Assembly: GCF_033115175.1 (NCBI RefSeq)
Contig: NC_084837.1
Location: forward strand, 10,368,266 to 10,432,265
Direction of reading: 5' to 3'
Length of the DNA stretch: 64,000 bases
DNA from: Lepus europaeus
Lineage: Eukaryota; Chordata; Mammalia; Lagomorpha; Leporidae
Shown here: positions 55,401 through 64,000 of the stretch, in pieces
How the letters are laid out: each line of letters starts with the position of its first letter
Numbering within the stretch: position 1 is the stretch's first letter
Notes under the pieces: generated by a model
The model's database searches: none
What the model was told of the DNA's origin: nothing
The model's input: only the letters and a program-made list of their open reading frames with translations
Translations under genes and position numbers: made by a program

Positions 55401-56873
55401 TGGCTCCCTCTGTCTCTCTGAGAGGTGGGGTGCTCCCTGCTGTCACTCTCCTGCCCACCCCACTTGCTGCAGACTTCAAGGAGCTTCCCAAGAGCCTAGA
55501 GGGTGTCTCAGTCCCTTGGGGACCCCGTTGCTGCAGCCAGGCTGTGCTAGGCAGAGACCAGTTACACAGAGCCGCGGGACAGTGTCCTGGTGAGTTTCCA
55601 GTGTGCAATGCTAAAATCAGTAGCAGATTTTACAAAGAAAAACCCAGTCCTTTATTAATAATTACTGAATCTTGCCAAGGCTTATAAATCACGGGGGGAA
55701 ACGCAGCAGATTAATCCATACATAATTCAATGCCCTGCGTTAAAGGAATGGTAGAAGAAATTTAAAATGGAATTGACCATAATTTATGCTTGATATGTAT
55801 TGGTAGATTTGTCTGTTATTATTTTTTTCGGAAGATACTAGACAACTCAAAGCATCAGTTTTCTTAGCAAGCACTCATCATTTATCAAGAAGCCGGAACA
55901 CTCCGCAAAGGAGAACACGTCCAACTAGAAACATCCAGTGTGGCACAAAGTGCTACAGGACGGCTCAGAGAGAAGGGAGCAGTTTCTGACCAAAAATGCT
56001 AATGAAAACCGTGCCTGGCTCTGTGGCCGGCAGTGTCCAGCGCTGCTGCTGGGCTCTGTGGCTACTGAGTGCGTTAGTGCAGGAAGCCGGTGGCCCAGCG
56101 CCAGGGGCCGCTCTGGCAAGGGGACGGTGGGAGGAGGATGTGCACGTGGCGTTTCTGCCAGCGTCAGCATCTACTGCCATCAGCTCCTTGGTGCCAGCCC
56201 TCAGGCAGGTCGGCTCTCTCCTGCCAGCTCCCTTCCTGGCTGTGCTCACAGAGCCTAACCCTCCAGGGCTCTCACTAGTGACCTTGTCCCTCTCGGGTTC
56301 TGGTCGTGGAGAAGGTTTGGACTTGGGAGAGTCAGGAGGCTGAGCCATGAGATGGGGCTCTTTGGGGGAAAAGAGGGTGCCCTGGAGGTGGCCAGTTAAC
56401 CAGGGGGCAAGTCCAGTCCTGGCTGGGCAGACACAGGCTTGGACTCCCCACTGGGAAGACAGGAGGATACTTACTGGTCTGCAGCATACTTACTGGTCTG
56501 TAAAATATTAGGAGAGCCTTGGGTGGAAGGAGCTGTGTGAGTGCAAATTTACCATCATTATTACAACTTCCAAGCAAGAGGAGGCACAACCATACCCCCG
56601 CCTTCTGCCAGGAACAGCCCCACATCTGAAGGGCCAGAGAGGGAAACCAGAACTCCAGGAGGCTAGCCGTCTCCTCCCACTCCGGGCTGTCACCTGTGTA
56701 GTCCTCTTCATCCTCGGGGCCCTCCGCCTGCGACGGTGACACGGCAGCCTTGGGGGGCTCCAGCTCCGGCGCTGAGAGCTCCAGCATCCGTGAGCGGGAC
56801 TGATGGGCGCTGAAGGTGTGGTACGGGTGCTCGGCTGTGCCGTACAAAATGAGGCTCCATTCTTTCAACTTCC
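31343..56873 (-). CDS. PCSK6: PCSK6 (PACE4), C-terminal nine coding exons; 5' part outside window
   Basis: PCSK6 is a secreted subtilisin-like proprotein convertase that cleaves growth-factor precursors (for example TGF-beta family members such as Nodal) at basic sites. Its cysteine-rich tail tethers it to heparan sulfate at the cell surface. Exons in transcript order are 56694-56873, 56494-56532 (optional), 52414-52516, 50921-51117, 49186-49273, 46759-46862, 37306-37435, 32808-32920 and 31343-31440. With the optional exon they total 1052 nt: two bases of a split codon, 349 residues and a stop. The first exon gives the end of the P domain ([16 protein letters not shown]) and an acidic linker; the next six give the furin-like Cys-rich repeats; the last gives a C-terminal PLAC-type module ending CCRTCLLAG. 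The catalytic domain, prodomain and signal peptide lie right of the window. All splice sites are canonical and no disabling change was seen. Confidence 0.95.
31441..32807 (-). other. PCSK6 last intron
   Basis: 1.4 kb, GC-rich, with no repeat or gene that I can identify. Confidence 0.7.
32808..32920 (-). CDS. PCSK6: PCSK6 Cys-rich exon (CDENCLSC)
   Basis: 113 nt encoding [19 protein letters not shown] to NHTCSN. Acceptor CCCGCAG, donor AACG/GTGAGG. Confidence 0.96.
34287..34490 (+). mobile_element. C-SINE 3' portion
   Basis: Body and tail only, from AGGATGGTCCAGGTGCTTGG to CTAACTCTGCCTGTCAAAAA. The head is missing. Confidence 0.85.
34558..34860 (-). mobile_element. C-SINE, antisense, with 14-bp target site duplication
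   Basis: GCATGGATTTCAAA flanks it exactly at 34544-34557 and 34861-34874. The head end (plus-strand right side) stops at GATGCCGGCAT, so the element is 5'-truncated at insertion. Confidence 0.93.
37306..37435 (-). CDS. PCSK6: PCSK6 Cys-rich exon (REECIHC)
   Basis: 130 nt encoding [19 protein letters not shown] through [12 protein letters not shown]. Acceptor CTCCCAG, donor CGCAG/GTACAG. Confidence 0.96.
38314..39106. repeat. 50-bp VNTR, 16 units, in PCSK6 intron
   Basis: Sixteen head-to-tail units of 46-50 bp. The core reads GGGGGCTACAGACACAGGAC followed by TCAGGGCCCCGGGGCTGGCT and CCGTACCTCA. Small deletions in some units shift the frame, so the long plus-strand frames across it are not a gene. 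On the transcribed strand each unit holds GAG/GTACGG and CTGTGTCTGTAG. Confidence 0.95.
39966..43361 (+). mobile_element. 5'-truncated L1 (rabbit type), ORF2 3' half and 3' UTR
   Basis: Starts inside the reverse transcriptase region ([19 protein letters not shown]) and includes the polymerase motif, here CADDM rather than the usual FADDM. The rest of ORF2 is broken by stops but clear ([17 protein letters not shown] at about 40640). The 3' UTR ends with a G-rich polypurine tract (about 43219-43285), AATAAA and an A-run. It is inactive. A possible imperfect target site duplication is GTGGGGCCTGG (about 39954) against GCGGGGCCCTGG (about 43365). Confidence 0.93.
41937..42279 (-). mobile_element. 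C-SINE inside the L1 3' UTR
   Basis: Exact 11-bp target site duplication TTATTTTTTAC at 41926-41936 and 42280-42290. It is younger than the L1. Confidence 0.94.
43392..43670 (+). mobile_element. Diverged C-SINE next to the L1 tail
   Basis: Reads GCTGGGTGTTTGACACAGCA at the head and TACCTCTCAAATGAAGACAT at the tail. Recognisable but degraded. Confidence 0.78.
44231..44523 (+). mobile_element. Diverged C-SINE
   Basis: Contains GGCTCAAGTACTTGGATCCC and GAACCAGAAGATGGAAGATA, with tail GAATGAATTAATGAATAAAT. Confidence 0.82.
45123..45421 (+). mobile_element. C-SINE
   Basis: Head GAGGCTGGTATTGTGGCACA, tail TGCCTTTCAAATAAATAATG. Confidence 0.9.
45428..45735 (-). mobile_element. C-SINE, antisense, abutting the previous one
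   Basis: Starts TATTTGAAAGGCAGAGTTAG and ends TATGCCACAGCACCAGCCCC. Tail-to-tail with 45123-45421. Confidence 0.92.
45775..45993 (-). mobile_element. C-SINE 5' portion, antisense
   Basis: Begins mid-body at GGGCTGGGCCAAGCCAAAGC and ends CTGTGCCACAACACCGGCCC. The A-rich end is missing. Confidence 0.88.
46759..46862 (-). CDS. PCSK6: PCSK6 Cys-rich exon ([10 protein letters not shown])
   Basis: 104 nt encoding [19 protein letters not shown] through CHHTCRTCV. Acceptor TTAACAG, donor GTGG/GTGAGT. Confidence 0.96.
46863..49185 (-). other. PCSK6 intron, no repeat or gene identified
   Basis: 2.3 kb without recognisable SINE, L1 or coding signal. Confidence 0.65.
49186..49273 (-). CDS. PCSK6: PCSK6 Cys-rich exon (NCLKCHPSC)
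   Basis: 88 nt encoding [19 protein letters not shown] and KCTVCKDGF. Acceptor TTCTCCAG, donor TTCAG/GTGAGG. Confidence 0.96.
49274..50920 (-). other. PCSK6 intron, no repeat or gene identified
   Basis: 1.6 kb. A 263-codon open frame on the plus strand shows no domain and is treated as chance. Confidence 0.65.
50921..51117 (-). CDS. PCSK6: PCSK6 Cys-rich exon (two furin-like repeats)
   Basis: 197 nt encoding [19 protein letters not shown], then [20 protein letters not shown], ending FYADE. The CxxC spacing is typical of furin-like repeats. Acceptor CCCACAG, donor GAAA/GTAAGTG. Confidence 0.96.
51118..52413 (-). other. PCSK6 intron with short direct repeats
   Basis: 1.3 kb. At about 51570-51660 a block containing CCCCAGCACACCACTGCACC recurs with a period of about 37 bp. 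Nothing else was identified. Confidence 0.65.
52414..52516 (-). CDS. PCSK6: PCSK6 Cys-rich exon ([10 protein letters not shown])
   Basis: 103 nt encoding [19 protein letters not shown] and [14 protein letters not shown]. Acceptor TTCTTCAAG, donor AGCAG/GTAACG. Its first two bases (GT) complete S after the 39-nt exon or G when that exon is skipped. Confidence 0.96.
52517..56493 (-). other. PCSK6 intron with an (AC)n microsatellite
   Basis: 4 kb. An (AC)n run of about 12 units lies at 53372-53395. No SINE or other gene was recognised; 55600-55900 is AT-rich. Confidence 0.65.
56494..56532 (-). CDS. PCSK6: PCSK6 39-nt optional exon
   Basis: Acceptor CACACAG at the right side; exon CTCCTTCC to CAGACCA; donor GTAAGTATG. 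In frame it adds [13 protein letters not shown] between DYT and SVCHPEC, matching the 13-residue segment that differs between two known human PACE4 isoforms. Skipping it leaves the frame open (G V C H P). A second copy of the donor lies 19 nt further on. Confidence 0.9.
56694..56873 (-). CDS. PCSK6: PCSK6 exon: end of P domain and acidic linker
   Basis: 180 nt encoding [20 protein letters not shown], then a Ser/Pro/Glu-rich linker ending EDEEDYT. Acceptor TCTTCCAG, donor TACACAG/GTGACAG. It is the first PCSK6 exon from the right edge. Confidence 0.96.
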
Positions 56874-58492
56874 CTGGAAGACACCAAACCCACACGTACC
56901 TGGAGGAGCTCCCCAACACGTGCAAAGACCTCTGCCACCCACAGAAAGAAGTGTCTTCCTCCCAGAGCAGGGTTCTGGTCCACTACCTTCACTTCCTGGT
57001 TACCTGTTCGCCAGGTGTGTGCCTACTGCCCAGGGCCATGGTGTTTTCCCCAGAAGTCTCCTTCCTGCAAGCTGGTGCTCCTGAAGTGCCCTACACTTCC
57101 TGTGTGCACCCCATCCCACAGTCACTCAATGCGATAACTAGGCCTCACCAAGGAGCCCTGCTGGGTGGCTCCTGCACCTTGGGCTCTACCTGTGCAGCCA
57201 GCCCAGGGCTGCTCAGACCCAGCTGTGCACAGAGGCTGGGTGCAGGGCCAACCTCCTTGCGAGCAGCAGGGTAAATGGCACACGTCAGGCTCTGAGGGGT
57301 GAGGACAGCACCTGGTGGAGAGCACCCAGTCTGTGCTGGAGGTGGCAGGGACCCCGCCCCACTGGCTGCCTCCATGTGGGAACAAAGCCCACGCAGCTAG
57401 GCCTCAGGATAAGCAGTGGGAATGCTGGCCCGTAGTTTCCAGATGAATTCTGGATGCCCCAGAACACTGAGGTGCATCTGAGCGCTGGCTCACTTGCAGG
57501 CCACTGCTCTGGGGTTCCCTTCCTTACGTAGCATCCTGGGCACTCAGCAAGGTGACTGTTTAGGAACCATTCCTGCGCAGACGGCACCACAGTCCTAGGA
57601 CACAGTAACAGGACCCACGGCCGCCCAGCCTCGCAGGGTTTGTCTGCATTGGCATCGGCCCAACGTGATACACACTCACGCCCCACGCAGACCCCTCAGT
57701 GAGCCTGCAGGAATGACGGCTGCACCAGCTGGGGACGGGGTCTGTGTCGCTTCCTCGTTCTGTCATCGGGTGTCTTGGCACCAGGATGCTTTAGGCAAGA
57801 AAAGCGCTGCTCTGACCCTTTGCTAATGGGTGTGCTTTCACGGTCACTTCTCGCTCCCATACTAACGACTCCACACTTTGTCCTGAACTGCAAGCCATTC
57901 GCTTGCCTGAACACTGTTTCTGCATCATGGGCAGCTCTGCCCGGACAACTTCACGTTCTGCTCCAATTCTGGGCTCATCTGAGACTCCACATCCCAGAAC
58001 AGAGGGCACCGGCTTGTCCATGTCCCACAAGCCTGTGGGCTCTCATCCCTAAGACCCAGAGTGGGCGGGATTCAGGCAGGACTGGCTCTGCATCTCCCAA
58101 GCCAGACTCTGCTGCTGCTGCAAAGGGTGCTGGACTTGACCCAGTTACACAACGCAGCACAGAGCACCACTGCTTTGCTTCACCTTCCCCCTCGCCGACG
58201 ACCGTACCAGGTCCCCAAAGCCCGCAACCGTCCGGAAGTGTCTCCCAACGTTAATGTCCTCGAAACTCAAGCCCCAAAATCAAACGCTGATGGCACCTGG
58301 AGGCAGAGCCTTTGGGAAGGGATTAGGATTCGATGAGGTTACGGGGTGGGGCCCCCGTGACGGCACGAGGGGCTGTGAGTGGAGAGGCGAGACCCGAGCT
58401 CGCAGGCCCGCCCCTCTCACCTCGCGACGGCCCCGCCCTGCTGGGGTGCAGACTGGGGCTGTGCTTAGTGTCACAGCCTCCACCCCCAGGAG

Positions 58493-58571
58493 CCAAACTG
58501 CTCCTTACAAGTCACCCCCGGGCACCCTAAGTAAACTGCTCCTTACAAGTCACCCCCGGGCATCCCAAGTC
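58493..58571. repeat. 39-bp tandem duplication
   Basis: The block containing AAACTGCTCCTTACAAGTCA and CCCCCGGGCA occurs twice in direct succession. Confidence 0.9.
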
Positions 58572-59177
58572 GGGCCCTGTTTGCCACAGCCTCTCCTGGT
58601 AGACAAAGTCCTCCCTCAACGTGGGAGACACCTTCCTGGGCGGATGGCCTCCTAGCTTTCTTCCATGACACACGCAGTGCTCATGTCCCGAACACGCTTC
58701 CACACACAGCTTCTCTGGACATCTGACAATGGCAGGATGAGGAGTGCTTTGCAGGCACACGTGTGGAAGACACAGTCACTGGGGGGTGGGGGTGGGGGGG
58801 AGCCTTCTTCCAGCCCCAGCTCCTCAGGATCCAATTTCAGCTACATTTCAAAGCCACCACAGAATCTGGGCACTGGAAATACTGAGTGATGAACTGTGAT
58901 TAAGGCGGGGGTATAATGACTGCAGGACAGGGACCAGAGGCTCCGCAAGCTGTCATTTGAGCTGAAATTTATTTCACCCCTGTGGAATGTCTCCGCGAAC
59001 ACCCACAAAGGCCTGGTCACTGGAATTATTTCTTATTTTTAGATACAGCATTGGGAGGACAAATAGCAGGCGCCACTCCAACCTCAGCGTCAGTGCTACG
59101 TCCTGCATGGAGGGACGTACAGAATTCCCACGAGGCGCACAGCAGGGTGGCCTTGGAAAGGACACGCTTGGCGGCTG

Positions 59178-59470
59178 CCTGGCAGAGAGAGACAAAAAGA
59201 CAGAGAGACAGAGAAACGTCCACCTGTTGGTTCATTCCCCATATGCCCACAACAGCCAGGGCTGGATGAGGCTGAATTCAGGGGCCTGGAACTCCTCCTT
59301 CCAGGTCTTCCAGAGGCTCAAGCACTTGGGCCATCATCTGCTGCCTCACATGCACATTAGCATCAAGCTGGACTGGAAGCAGAGCAGCCAGGACCGGAAC
59401 CAGCACTCCCATAGGGGATGTGGGCATCTCAAGTGATAGCATAACCTTTGGTGCCACAACATCCACCCTT
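59178..59470 (-). mobile_element. C-SINE, antisense, diverged
   Basis: Purine tract GAGAGACAAAAAGACAGAGA, body with CAAGCACTTGGGCCATC, end TTTGGTGCCACAACATCCA. Confidence 0.82.
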
Positions 59471-59484
59471 GTTTTTTGTTTTGT

Positions 59485-59502
59485 TTTGCTTATTTATTTA
59501 TT

Positions 59503-59550
<48 letters not shown>

Positions 59551-59827
59551 AGAGAGAGAGAGAGAGAAAGAGAGATCTTCCATCTGGTGGTTCACTTCCC
59601 AGCTTGCCACAATGGCCCGGGTTGGGCCAGACCAGGCTGAAGCCAGGAGCTGGGAGCTTCATCCAGGTCTCCCACATGGGTGTAGCAGGGGCCCAAGCCC
59701 TTGGGCCATCCTCAGCTGCTCTCTGAGGTGTATCAGCAGGGAGCAGCCAGGACACAAACTGGCACCCACATGGGATGCCAGTGTCACAAAGGCAATGGCT
59801 TTACTGGCTACACCACCGCACTGGCCC
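59485..59827 (-). mobile_element. C-SINE, antisense, with expanded purine repeat
   Basis: Starts TTATTTATTTATTTGAAAGT, followed by (GTGAAA)n and (GTGAGA)n to about 59570, then a normal body ending CACCACCGCACTGGCCCC. Confidence 0.9.
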
Positions 59828-59900
59828 CTACCCTGGTTGTTTTTTTATTCCACAAGCATGTATTACTTACTCACATATATAAACTTAAAGATATTTGATT

Positions 59901-60248
59901 GGCTGGCGCTGCAGCTCACTAGCCTAATCCTCCGCCTGCAGTGCCAGTACTCTGGGTTCTAGCCTTGGTTGGGGCGCTGGATTCTGTCCCGGTTGCTCCT
60001 CTTCCAGTCCAGCTCTCTGCTGTGGCCTGGGAAGGCAGTGGAGGATGGCCCAAGTCCTTGGGCCCTGCACCTGCATGGGAAACCAGGAGGAAGTAGCTGG
60101 CTGGCTTCAGATCAGCACGGTGTGCTGGTCATAGCAGCCATTTGGGGGGTGAACCAACAGAAGGAAGACCTTTCCCTCTGTCTGTCTCTCTCTTTCACTA
60201 ATTCTGCCTATCAAAAATAATAATAAATAAATAAATGAAAGAAAAAGA
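59901..60248 (+). mobile_element. C-SINE with target site duplication
   Basis: Head GGCTGGCGCTGCAGCTCACT, tail AATAATAATAAATAAATAAA. Target site duplication AGATATTTGATT at 59889-59900 and 60249-60260. Confidence 0.94.
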
Positions 60249-60304
60249 AGATATTTGATTTTGGATATCCATGAACAAAGTAGTTATGTAGTCAGAGAAA
60301 AAAA

Positions 60305-60308
<4 letters not shown>

Positions 60309-60351
<43 letters not shown>

Positions 60352-60646
60352 GGCAGAGTGGACAGGGAGAGAGACAGAAAGAAAGGTCTTCCTTTTCTGT
60401 TGGTTCATCCTCCAATGGCCGGCACACTGCGCTGATTCGAAGGCAGGAGCCAGGTGCTTCTCCTGGTCTCCCATGGGGTACAGGGCCCAAGTACTTGGGC
60501 CATCCTCCACTGCACTCCCGGGCCATAGCAGAGAGCTGGCTTGGAAGAGGGGCAACCGGGACAGAATCCGGCGCCCCAACCGGGACTAGAACCCGGTGTG
60601 CCGGCGCCACTAGGCGGAAGCCTATTGAGCCGCAGCGCCGGCTTAG
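60309..60646 (-). mobile_element. C-SINE, antisense, long poly-T
   Basis: A T-run of about 40 at 60309-60348, then ACAGGCAGAGTGGACAGGGA, ending GAGCCGCAGCGCCGGC. It looks young. Flanking AGAAAAAAACT-like strings suggest a target site duplication. Confidence 0.92.
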
Positions 60647-60850
60647 AAAAAAACTTTTAAAAGCAGTGGGATTCAGAGCTTTTGCTTGATGTTGCAGAAT
60701 AAGTGATGTCCACGGATGGCTCAAATCCTGAAGCGTAAGAGAGAATGCAACAGAGGCTCTCCCCACAGCCCGGGGGCCCAGGTAGCTGTTTCTTGTGTGT
60801 TTTCCCACAGCTGTTTTGCTCTTATCCAAGGGCCCCTGTATTTTCTTTTC

Positions 60851-61192
60851 TTTCTTTCTTTCTTTTTTTTTTTGACAGGCAGAGTGGACAGTAAGAGAGA
60901 GACAGAGAGAAAGGTCTTCCTTTTCCGTTGATTCACCCCCAATGGCCACTATGACCGGCGCACCGCGCTGATCCGAAGCCAGGAGCCAGGTGCTTCCTCC
61001 TGGTCTCTCATGTGGGTGCAGGGCCCAAGCACTTGGGCCATCCTCCACTGCACTCCCGGGCCACAGAGAGCTGGGCTGGAAGAGGAGCAACCAGGACAGA
61101 ATCCAGCACCCCGACCGAGACTAGAACCCGGTGTGCCAGTGCAGCAGGCGGAGGATTAGCCTATTGAGCTGCGGCGCCGGCCGCCCCTGGTG
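60851..61192 (-). mobile_element. C-SINE, antisense
   Basis: T-rich start, GACAGGCAGAGTGGACAGTA, end GAGCTGCGGCGCCGGCC. Short flanking repeat GCCCCTG. Confidence 0.9.
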
Positions 61193-64000
61193 GTGGCTTT
61201 CTCCTGCTGCGGGGGAGATGGGCAGCACCTGTCACTTAAACACCCTCTCCTGCCGGGCACTCGGGGTGCTGCACGATTATGTTCTGCGACCACAAAAACC
61301 GCCGCCGTGGAACCTGCGCTGCAAACTCGGCCACACAAGGAAGGACTTGGTGACAGCCACAGAGCGAGGGCCGGGGCAGCATGTCGTGAATCCTGGCTCC
61401 ACAGCCGACCTAGCTGTGACCCTTCAGTCTCTGCATCTATAAAGCAGGAGTAACAGTGCCAGCTAGCTCACCGAGCTGACGGGGAGACAGCACCAGCACA
61501 GCGCCGGGCACATGCGGGCTGCCCCCACCTGCATCCCATGGTCAGGTCCTTCCCACGCTCAAGCCTGCCCATCTACAGGCAGCCAGGACTGGGCTGGGAC
61601 TGGCAACTCAGGCTAGTTTTGTATTTCTCCAATCCTGTGAGAAGCTAAGCATCATTCCATGTGAATTAGAGCTGGATGCCTTTCTAATGAAATGAAACAT
61701 GACGCCATTTATAAACTTGGCGATTTACCAAAAGTAGTGGCTAGGAATAAGTAACGAGTTGCTAGAGATACTGAGAAGCACGCTTTCGCTGGTTCGTAGT
61801 AAGGGTGCTACGGCTGGGACGAGGAGGTGTTTTGTCCAAACCTGGCTTATATCTTTGCTCCTCACCACCTGCAAGATATTCAGGAGAACCTACAGGGGCA
61901 GGCCAGTGCTGAGGGGGAGGGTAGGCAGGTGCCGAGTTGGGGGAGGAGGTAGGCAGGTGCTAGACTGCCTGCCTTCGTGAAACACCTTCCAGTGAAGCCA
62001 TCAATTTGAAATGAGACTCTGTTTTAAGTCACTCTTTCTCTAGTGATAAAGAAAAGAAACATTATTAAATGCTGGAACGTGCAAAGAAGAAAACGGAAGT
62101 CCTTCAGAGTTCCGTGGGTGGTTTCCCAGGCACGTGTGTCACCGTGCCCCGCCCCGAGTGTGAGGTCACACCCAGCGCATCGGAAGCGGCCTCCCTTTTC
62201 CAGCTCGTGTTTTCCCTGCCAGCATCAGACCGGCGGCGTCTGGCGCCTGCGCAGAGCTGCGTCTTTCTCACCCCGTGCGTTAGCTTTGGGGGGAAGAAGC
62301 TTCTGCCATGCAATAAGTGCTCAGTAAGTATTTGCTTAGCAAAAGAATTAGACCTTAAAACATCATTTTTTGGACAGGAAAATATTTCACACGAATGAAA
62401 CTCTAGCTAACCAATGTCCTCTGACGGATTATGACAGAACACCTGTTTTGGTACCCTCTTCTTCTTTAATAATAATAAACTTGCCAGACACATCATTGGC
62501 TGCAGCCTGGACTGGTTTCCCCCACTAGATTTCCTGACTGAGGAACCACTGGTTAGTGAGGCACTGCCACGACTCTTCACACATCTGGCCAAGGGACCAC
62601 ACCCGGTCGCCCGATGCTAGGTTCCAAAATTGCAGGTCGCCTGGGAGAACGAGTGCCCCTCTAAGATCACACCTGTATTCAGCCCCAGCTAGCTGGTAAC
62701 TTCAGGAAGCAGACGGAAGCCGGGCACAGGATGAGCTGCAGCGACTCCTTCTGTTGCCAAGCCAACAGGAGCCACCGGGCCCAGCATCTGGCACGCACGT
62801 GCCAGGCAGGCTCCCCAGGGCTTTCCCATCGGTCACTGCAGACTGTGAGGACAAGGCACACGGGTGGTGGACCAACGGCGAGAAGGAGAGCTGCGCCAGG
62901 CCGAGCAGGATTCACACCTGATTCCTGCCCAGGCTCGGCAGACTGAGAACGTGGGCCCTGCAGGCGCCGCACGCGCCAGAGAGGAGAATGCACTGTGTGC
63001 TCAGCAAGCCGGCCTGCGTCTGCCGTGACCAAAACCCAGCCAGCGCCGCGAACTCCTTCAGTGCCCAAGACGGTGCTTCCAAGATGCTGAACGTCAAATC
63101 CTTTGCCTTTCTTGTCATTAGATCCCCAAACCAGAGAAGAAAGAACCGCAATTCCACCTGCTTCAACATCCTGGGCCGGCACTGCCGGCACGCTGCCTGC
63201 AGATGTCAACAGCCTAGCCCTGGGGACCGCCACAGAGGATAATCCGCCATAATGCCATGGAGGCGGCATCATTCACTCGCTTCAATCCATACCACCCCTT
63301 GGTGAGTTAAGGTCCTAATGAACAAACAGGATTATTTCTGGTCTTCAAAGACAGACCACAAAGGAAGGTAAGACCAAGCATGAATTTGCCAACAGGAATG
63401 CACCAGCAACAATAAGGCTTTTCTCTGCCCAGCATTTTGAGCTAAGCCCTAAAAAGAGGGGAACTGACAGCCAGACGCCAATCTGGTGGGGGGGGGGGGG
63501 GCAAGGTTTTGCGAGATTAAGGACTCTGAGCTAGTGCTCTGGAATTCCTTGGCTTCCTTGTCCTTAGGAGAAGTTATTAACAATGAAGAATTCATTAATC
63601 CTTCCCTTCACCTCCCACCCTTAAAATATGCAGGAAGACACGGTTTAGTTGAAACACAGAAGAGAAAGGCAGGCCTAGGAAGGCAGGGTTAGCGCACATT
63701 TCAGGCCCACACTCCAGTGGCAGCTTTTCCCTGCTGAGCCCCAGGGACTTGGTCCTCTGAGGGCTGCATTCAAGTCACAAAGCTGAACACAGAGGTTGGG
63801 TGGAGGGAATGGGAAGTGAGTGCCTCCATCTATTTATAAAATAGACAGTCACACTGCAAAAGGGTGAATCATATCTCAATAAAGCGTTTACTAAAAATAT
63901 TATTTATAAAATACACAAACTTTTATTCAATAAGTTTAACACATAATTAAAAACTCAGGGGAAGGCATCTGGTGCAAAGTGCGCCAACACTTGAGATGCC

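Larger units (their letters stand above)
56874..64000 (-). other. PCSK6 upstream intron, continuing past the window
   Basis: 7.1 kb without a further PCSK6 exon. Contains four or five C-SINEs at 59178-61192 and a 39-bp tandem duplication at about 58493-58571. 61193-64000 holds no repeat or gene I can identify apart from a G-run at about 63487. Confidence 0.75.

Overview
The window is mammalian genomic DNA, almost certainly rabbit (Oryctolagus cuniculus) or another lagomorph. The organism call rests on more than twenty copies of the lagomorph C-SINE family (head like GGGCCGGCGCTGTGG, tail with AAATAAATAAAT), a rabbit-type L1 with a G-rich polypurine 3' UTR, and two recognisable genes on the minus strand, SNRPA1 and PCSK6, which are neighbours in the same orientation on human 15q26.3. 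Exon calls were made by reading the minus strand, matching residues to the known human proteins, and requiring AG/GT splice sites and consistent phase. All exon lengths close the reading frames.

Layout, left to right. (1) 1-8508 is an apparently exact copy of 19323-27830 at a constant offset of 19,322. It holds exons 4 to 1 of a left SNRPA1 copy, its promoter and upstream DNA. (2) At 8508/8509 the copy ends in a truncated C-SINE and about 2.6 kb of 3'-flanking DNA follows. (3) 11178-25241 is a complete nine-exon SNRPA1 gene (255 codons plus stop); its exons 4 to 1 lie in the right copy of the duplication. (4) 27831-30839 is intergenic. (5) From about 30840 to the right edge is the 3' part of PCSK6: the last nine coding exons (end of P domain, linker, cysteine-rich repeats, C-terminal PLAC-type module), large introns with a 50-bp VNTR and a 5'-truncated L1, and the start of an upstream intron that leaves the window.

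The simplest reading is a direct tandem duplication with a 19.3-kb unit containing all of SNRPA1, with the window opening in the middle of the left unit. Because even a 17-C homopolymer, a 1-kb VNTR and all spacings agree between copies, the duplication is either very recent or an assembly artefact. Other structures worth attention are a 37-40-bp array of CRE palindromes and a G-rich VNTR in SNRPA1 intron 1, an open reading frame running from SNRPA1 exon 1 through that VNTR, and a duplicated splice donor on a 39-nt alternative exon of PCSK6.

The two genes are not functionally linked: SNRPA1 encodes the U2 snRNP protein U2A' and PCSK6 a secreted proprotein convertase. No viral, CRISPR or prokaryotic features were seen.
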